Shown here: positions 59,357-64,000 of the stretch, piece after piece
Layout of the letters: the number at the start of each line of letters is the position of its first letter
How positions within the stretch are numbered: the first letter of the stretch is position 1
Source: Ceriagrion tenellum
Lineage: Eukaryota; Arthropoda; Insecta; Odonata; Coenagrionidae
Length of the DNA stretch: 64,000 nucleotides
Reading direction: 5' to 3'
Assembly (NCBI GenBank): GCA_963169105.1
Contig: OY720639.1
Location: forward strand, 55,471,848 to 55,535,847
Notes under the pieces: model-generated
The model's input: the letters and a program-made list of their open reading frames with translations, nothing else
Told to the model about the DNA's origin: nothing
Database searches by the model: none
Program-made: the position numbers and the translations under genes

Positions 59357-59414
59357 GATAGTACCCGCGATTCATCGTCAACATGTCTCGACATCGGATG
59401 CATGGAACTTTTGA
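59357..59414 (+). repeat. 58-bp perfect direct repeat, copy 2
   Basis: Identical to 57,504-57,561. Read in one + frame it gives DSTRDSSSTCLDIGCMELL and is followed by AAG|GTATTT, a donor-like site, so it may once have been an exon (inference). Confidence 0.85.
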
Positions 59415-60045
59415 AGGTATTTGCCTCAGTTTTTTGTTGAGTTATCGACTGTGATTCTGAATATCGGTTTTCGGTGCTGAGGTGGTTCCACCCATTTATA
59501 CCTGCCGAGTACTGTCGTCATATAATATTCTGGGATATACTTGGTGGACGAGGGTGATACTGTTTAGGACTCCGTTGAAGAGGTAGGCAAAAAAATCCTG
59601 CTCTCCATTCTTCTTAGGAACTTGAAAAGAATTGGTTACTAGTCGCGCTACACTTCAGCATATATTACGAGAAGATGCTGGTGTTGAGGAACTGGTCAAT
59701 TAATACTCGTAATTTTTTTATTGAAATATGTGAAAGCTAAAAGTTTTTTATACCTACCTCCCTGTTTTGGAATACATTTACTAGAGTGAACTTTGTCGTA
59801 AAGAGGGAAAATCTGAGGAAGACAATATTGAAATGGGTGGAACGAAGTCTCATGCCTCGTGATTGCATGGGTTGATGGGAAGCATCAACGGACATTAATT
59901 TGCTTGAGCTCGAATTATGGAAGAGCGAGCTAATTTGAGCATTGTTAATATTGCGAGGAAATAACAAAGTACTATAAAATTTGAGCACTTCTTTATATTT
60001 TTTCCCATGTGATGTCAGCAGTGTAGTTCTTTTCACTTCCACAGT
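59415..60045. other. Non-coding stretch left of hAT MITE copy 2
   Basis: Nothing recognised. Confidence 0.3.
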
Positions 60046-60053
60046 GTTTGTAC

Positions 60054-60821
60054 TAGTGCTGGGAACGGAGGGCGCCCTCCGGTGATTGAATCGGTAGTAG
60101 CGATTACAGCACTCCTCCGGTTTTCTCCGGTACTACCGCGGTTGTTATCGGAGGTTACGGAGGAAACGGAGGTTTCGGAGGACACGGGGGCTTTGAGTGG
60201 TTGTAGGTTTTGAAAGATCTCTGAACTGTCTGTAATGTGATATTTTCGAATAATGTCGTATAATTGCAATGTTTATTAATCAAAGATGCTTATTTAACCT
60301 GTAATTATTAATCTGCTCAACCAAATATAACTCAAATCTCCTCAGGCTCTTTAGATGTTTCACTCTAGCAAACAATTCATTCTGTATTTAGCATGAGGTT
60401 AATAATAATAATAATGTTTAGTGAAGTACATACTTTTGGAAATCATTATTTACCAATTTTACAACACACGGTGGAAGTCGTAATGTTATACCTCACAACT
60501 AGTGATTGGGTGCTTGCAATTGATTAAAAGAAAATTATTCTCCACGGAAATTTGTCATCATCTAATCTCATTGAAACATGAAATCCTATCTGGGCTCGAA
60601 CCTAGGCCTAAATGTTGGGGTTGTCGTTTTTTTCTGACTCGTCGGACATTTAAGGACTTCCATGAAAATTTGTAGCTTGATAAGAAATGCTAAAATACCA
60701 TCCTCCGAAACCACCGAAACATTGCGTGACGTAGCGTTTCGGAGGTTTCGGAGCAATCGGAGGTACCGATTGGTTTCCAGCAAACAACTGCTCCGCTCCT
60801 ACCGCTCATTTCCCAGCACTA
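60054..60821. mobile_element. 768-bp hAT MITE, copy 2 (inverted relative to copy 1)
   Basis: Same termini as copy 1, with its own exact 8-bp target duplication GTTTGTAC (60,046-60,053 and 60,822-60,829). It aligns along its full length with the reverse complement of 53,890-54,661, with few substitutions and a shorter TTA run. It lies outside NCAPH. Confidence 0.9.
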
Positions 60822-60829
60822 GTTTGTAC

Positions 60830-61460
60830 AGGTAATTTTTGCCCTCAACAGGGCTGAGTTAACGCGCGATGATTGGTCGCATGAACTGCATTCGCTTGTC
60901 TATTCTGTGATTGAAATTCATTCGTTCTAGTTGTACATTGTTGAGTAGTAGTTAAAAGTAAAACAGTTTATTCATTTGAAAATTAGCAATTTTGATGGTA
61001 AAGGTATCATTAGTGTATAAAATCATGCTGTCTTATTGGATTTTGTTGTGTGTTCTTGAATAAAGGAAACCAGACCGTGATGAAAGGCGCTTTGTCCCAC
61101 TGCGTCCCAAATTACCTCTATCTGTGCAATAGCTTGCGCCATCTACCTTAGGAGACGCGACCCAGATGTTCTGTCTTTGCGGCCTTAGTCTTCTCATCGG
61201 GAATGTTTTAGTCGGTCTCATTGAAAATCTAAATAATTTTGTGCTCTTTAGGTGATTTTTACGAATGTACTGTAGTATTAAGCATTACTAACGTTTCGAT
61301 ATCCTATAATATTAAACGACCAATCTTTGTATGTTTATCTTTGCTATCTGTCCCCTCCGAAACGGCTCGAACGATTATTGTTAAATTTTGTATAATAAGG
61401 TTTTTTGATGCGAGGAATCTAATGCGCTACGTCTCATCCTTGTATAGTAACTGCAAAGGC
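60830..61460. other. Non-coding stretch right of hAT MITE copy 2
   Basis: Nothing recognised. Confidence 0.3.
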
Positions 61461-61649
61461 CCCAAGGCTCCCAAAATAGGCCCCAATTCTACTCGGAATC
61501 TATGCAGAGGTTTCTTTTTTTGCTTTTTTTAAATTACTTGCAATTAAGATAAATGGTTTAAAATTTCACTATCGAATGGTAAAAAGAATGAGGTATTTAA
61601 TTTTTGCAATCGGTTTTCCTATACACCTCGTTTTTGTTTAAAAATTACG
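61461..61649 (+). repeat. GGCCCC / ACTCGGAAT repeat, copy 1
   Basis: About 190 bp matching 62,181-62,358 in the same orientation. Shared blocks: CCCC-AATTCTACTCGGAATC-like, ACTTGCAAT, CACTATCRRATGGTA and TTTAATTYWTGCAATCG. Confidence 0.6.
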
Positions 61650-62180
61650 TTTTCAATGAAAATATTGCAAATTTTTCTCCGATTTCAACAATAGCATATT
61701 TCCTTGGCAACCTGAGCAATGGCTTTAAACGGGAAATTCGACCCGGATGTTTTATGCCTTATCTAATACATGAGCAAAAAGTACGGAATATAAGAGCGTG
61801 TACTCAGGGGTATAAGGGTAAGAAAAACCTATTGTACCAAGTTTTACTGCCGTAAAAGTTAGCTTAGAAATTACCTATTACATTGGGATTCATTAGCAAA
61901 GAATACATAAGCTATTAACACTAAAACGGGGCCATTATGGCAACGGACTGTTTCGTAACAATTATAATAATGATACTAGCGCTTTGCACGAAAGAATCTT
62001 ACTAACGTGGTTTTTCTCCTCAGTTCTTCACAAAGTAAGAAATATATTGCTGTGAATGTAACACTTTTAAATACCTCATTCTTACCTGTAAATAAAACTT
62101 TTTTTATTCCTATTGAATCGCCGAAATCTAACTATCACGCATATTACCGTGTAGTATTTCATAATACTAAAACAGCATAT

Positions 62181-62358
62181 AGACCCTAAAAATGGGCCCC
62201 TAATTTACTCGGAATGAATGTAGAGTTTTTTTTTGCTGTTTGAAATCACTTGCAATCAAGGTGAAGGGTTATAACTTCCACTATCAGATGGTAGAGGGAA
62301 TGATGTATTTAATTCATGCAATCGATTTTTCTTTACACTTCTTTTTTCCTTAAAATTC
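62181..62358 (+). repeat. GGCCCC / ACTCGGAAT repeat, copy 2
   Basis: 720 bp downstream of copy 1, same orientation. A short related piece is in NCAPH intron 9 (46,141). Confidence 0.6.
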
Positions 62359-62861
62359 TACCCCTTAGTCCCGGGAACGTGAGAAAATTTCCATTACATT
62401 ATTTCGTCCCGATCTAATACTTTACGTTACAACCTTATAACTTTTTTTTTAAGTGCGTCAGGGTCGCGGGTGTGAAGGCGCTCGCGGTTATCAAATGTTG
62501 ATCCAATGACGTGTGATTGAGACTCTAAAATAAAATTTTTTTTCGGTCGAACATGATTACTAAACGACGAAAGATGCCTTACCCCGCACGTGAAAAATAA
62601 TAACTTTTGCTTTTTTAACCTATTTCCTGGAATTTCAACTGAACTTTTGGGACGAGTGTTGTAGACAATCTTGGAGTTCTATGCCTTGCCCGGAAAGACT
62701 CACAGGCGGAAGGATTGTCATGGGCCGAGTATTTTCTGATTTTGAAATCCGAGGATACTTATTGTGGAAGGCATATCTCCAATCGGTCGTGAGACTTTCT
62801 TTTCGTTAGCTAGAGCCAACCGAAGTGAACTTTTAGGCCTATCAATTGAAAAAGTGCATAA
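62359..62861. other. Non-coding stretch left of the Helitron relic
   Basis: No clear feature. It may contain more of the Helitron in decayed form. Confidence 0.25.
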
Positions 62862-63026
62862 TGGAACAGCATTAAGTTCTTTTCTCTGTCGGAAAATACG
62901 CGAGTTGGTCAAGAAGAAGAAGGAGATTTTGCAGATTGTTTGATAAGACTTGGGAATGGAGATTTGTCGGTTAATGCGTTAGAAGAGATAGATATTCCAG
63001 AAGATATTACCTTCAACGGAAATTAA
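62862..63026 (+). pseudogene. Helitron Rep/helicase fragment (Pif1-like)
   Basis: A 54-codon frame ending in TAA reads FFSLSENTRVGQEEEGDFAD, then CLIRLGNGD and EEIDIPEDI. This matches the helicase stretch 'LTENMR ... FA.WLL.LGNG ... I.IP.D' shared by Pif1-type helicases of Helitrons. The upstream frame is closed by TAA, and the downstream frame stops at 63,024. A short, dead remnant; no terminal hairpin or TC/CTRR ends identified. Confidence 0.5.
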
Positions 63027-63384
63027 ATTGAAGAAGTTTTATTTTATTGTCTTTCCAGCAATTGTTACGAAGAAATGAAATATCGATGAATGTGATCACA
63101 TCTTTTGATATGATCTCTTGAATTGAGCGTATGACTATGCAAATATTTCCTCGATAAATACCGCACCTATTCTCCTGAAATTGGATATCTTTGTGGTATG
63201 AGGAATCCATTGGGCCAAGTTTCATTCTCGTAAAATCGCTCTGTTGGCTTAGAACTCACGTAGAGATTCAATGGCGAGGAACATTTTCGGTATTATTATG
63301 AAAATGAAACTATTATTACAGAGAGAATATAATGACCACGGGTTGTTACGGAAACAATTCTGAAAATGAAACCAGCGTTTAGCA
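63027..63384. other. Non-coding stretch, nothing recognised
   Basis: Possibly Helitron-derived by position only. Confidence 0.25.
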
Positions 63385-63440
63385 CGACTGGTGTTCTAAC
63401 ACCTTACCCCCATGCGGCGGCTCGCATGGCGGTATGCATA
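63385..63440 (+). repeat. CR1-like LINE 3' UTR fragment, copy 3
   Basis: CTAACACCTTACCCCCATGC followed by GGCGGCTCGCATGG matches the 3' UTR of the LINE copies at 12,096 and 23,215. Only the tail remains. Confidence 0.5.
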
Positions 63441-64000
63441 TCTAGAAAGTGTCATACTGACGTGAAGGTTAATCTCGTACACTGTAAATTGTTCTGTATT
63501 TGTGTATACGCATGCGCTATGTAATTATTTCATCAAAACTGGATATTCTATCTACCCGAATATTGGCATTTTACGGTTTTGCGGTACGATATTTCGATAG
63601 GGATAGGTTCCATTACCCAAAAAATCTGTTTTATGCAGAAATGAGAGCCCAACTTCCCATAAGAATCGCATGGACAGAGACATCGATTACATTTGTTTCG
63701 CTTCGCATTTATTTATTTATTTATTCGTTTATTTAGCTTCTTCAAATGCTCCATGTAACAACTCGGATTCGGCACGACCATTATTTTAGGAAACATTCAC
63801 AATTTTTTCGACTCACTTGAAAATTATTTAAAATAAGCACTCAATGACTCAAACTCGCGCTCCAACCACCTTGATTAACTTGCTTATTTTATATTAACTT
63901 GCTTAACTTGATGGGCTTAAAAAAATCGTTCTGTTACTGTTTATTTTTTGAGCAAACCTATGTCGGCGATATTAATGAGGTTTTGTAAATTTATGATGAA
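63441..64000. other. Window end, non-coding; short (ATTT)n at 63,706-63,736
   Basis: A 78-codon frame at 63,500-63,736 ends in the ATTT microsatellite and shows no domain. Confidence 0.35.

Noticed and set aside
1..64000. CRISPR array, bacterial operon or viral genome
   Set aside because: No regularly spaced repeats with unique spacers, no Shine-Dalgarno-led gene clusters, and genes have spliceosomal introns. The only retroviral-like sequence is the copia element.

Overview
This window looks like AT-rich nuclear DNA from an animal with long, repeat-filled introns, most likely an arthropod (inference). Support comes from GT-AG introns of 80 bp to 8.3 kb, a metazoan condensin gene, and a transposon mix of CR1-like and other LINEs, tRNA-derived SINEs, Tigger/pogo, piggyBac-type and hAT MITEs, a copia LTR element and a Helitron relic. 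I see no bacterial operons, CRISPR array, rRNA or intact tRNA.

Layout. 1-12.9 kb: the 3' part of an unidentified + strand gene. A Myb/SANT-like exon (170-414) is followed much later by a likely terminal exon (12,564-12,631) and an AATAAA. Its presumed introns hold two degenerate LINE reverse transcriptases, SINE heads, a complete but dead Tigger-type transposon (7,383-10,204) and a minisatellite. The Tigger carries an inserted foldback with a hammerhead-ribozyme-like motif. 12.1-20.3 kb: a CR1-like LINE 3' end, two inverted copies of an unnamed dispersed repeat (one disrupted by a MITE) and a reverse-strand LINE relic.

21.0-55.7 kb: one gene dominates, the condensin I kleisin subunit CAP-H/Barren (NCAPH), on + in 12 coding exons. 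All 11 introns are GT-AG, all phases agree, and they join into a 671-residue open frame. Intron 7 (8.35 kb) holds an antisense copia element with 120-bp LTRs. That element was split by a 2.9-kb piggyBac-type element, which was itself split by a 300-bp piggyBac-type MITE. Other introns hold a CR1-like LINE 3' end, a SINE, a GATGTCGG-rich island, an AT microsatellite, a 101-bp pogo-type MITE, a 229-bp piggyBac-type MITE with a long hairpin, a LINE relic and a 772-bp hAT MITE.

55.7-64 kb: the NCAPH 3' UTR, then intergenic DNA. This holds a perfect 58-bp direct repeat 1.85 kb apart, a second inverted copy of the hAT MITE (60,054-60,821), a duplicated repeat unit, a Helitron helicase relic and a CR1-type tail.

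Only NCAPH is clearly functional. The mobile elements are mostly relics, but several keep exact target-site duplications and termini, so the insertion order can be read. No wholly new system is convincingly present. The most unusual items are the hammerhead-like motif, the three-level nest, the paired hAT MITEs and the 58-bp duplication.
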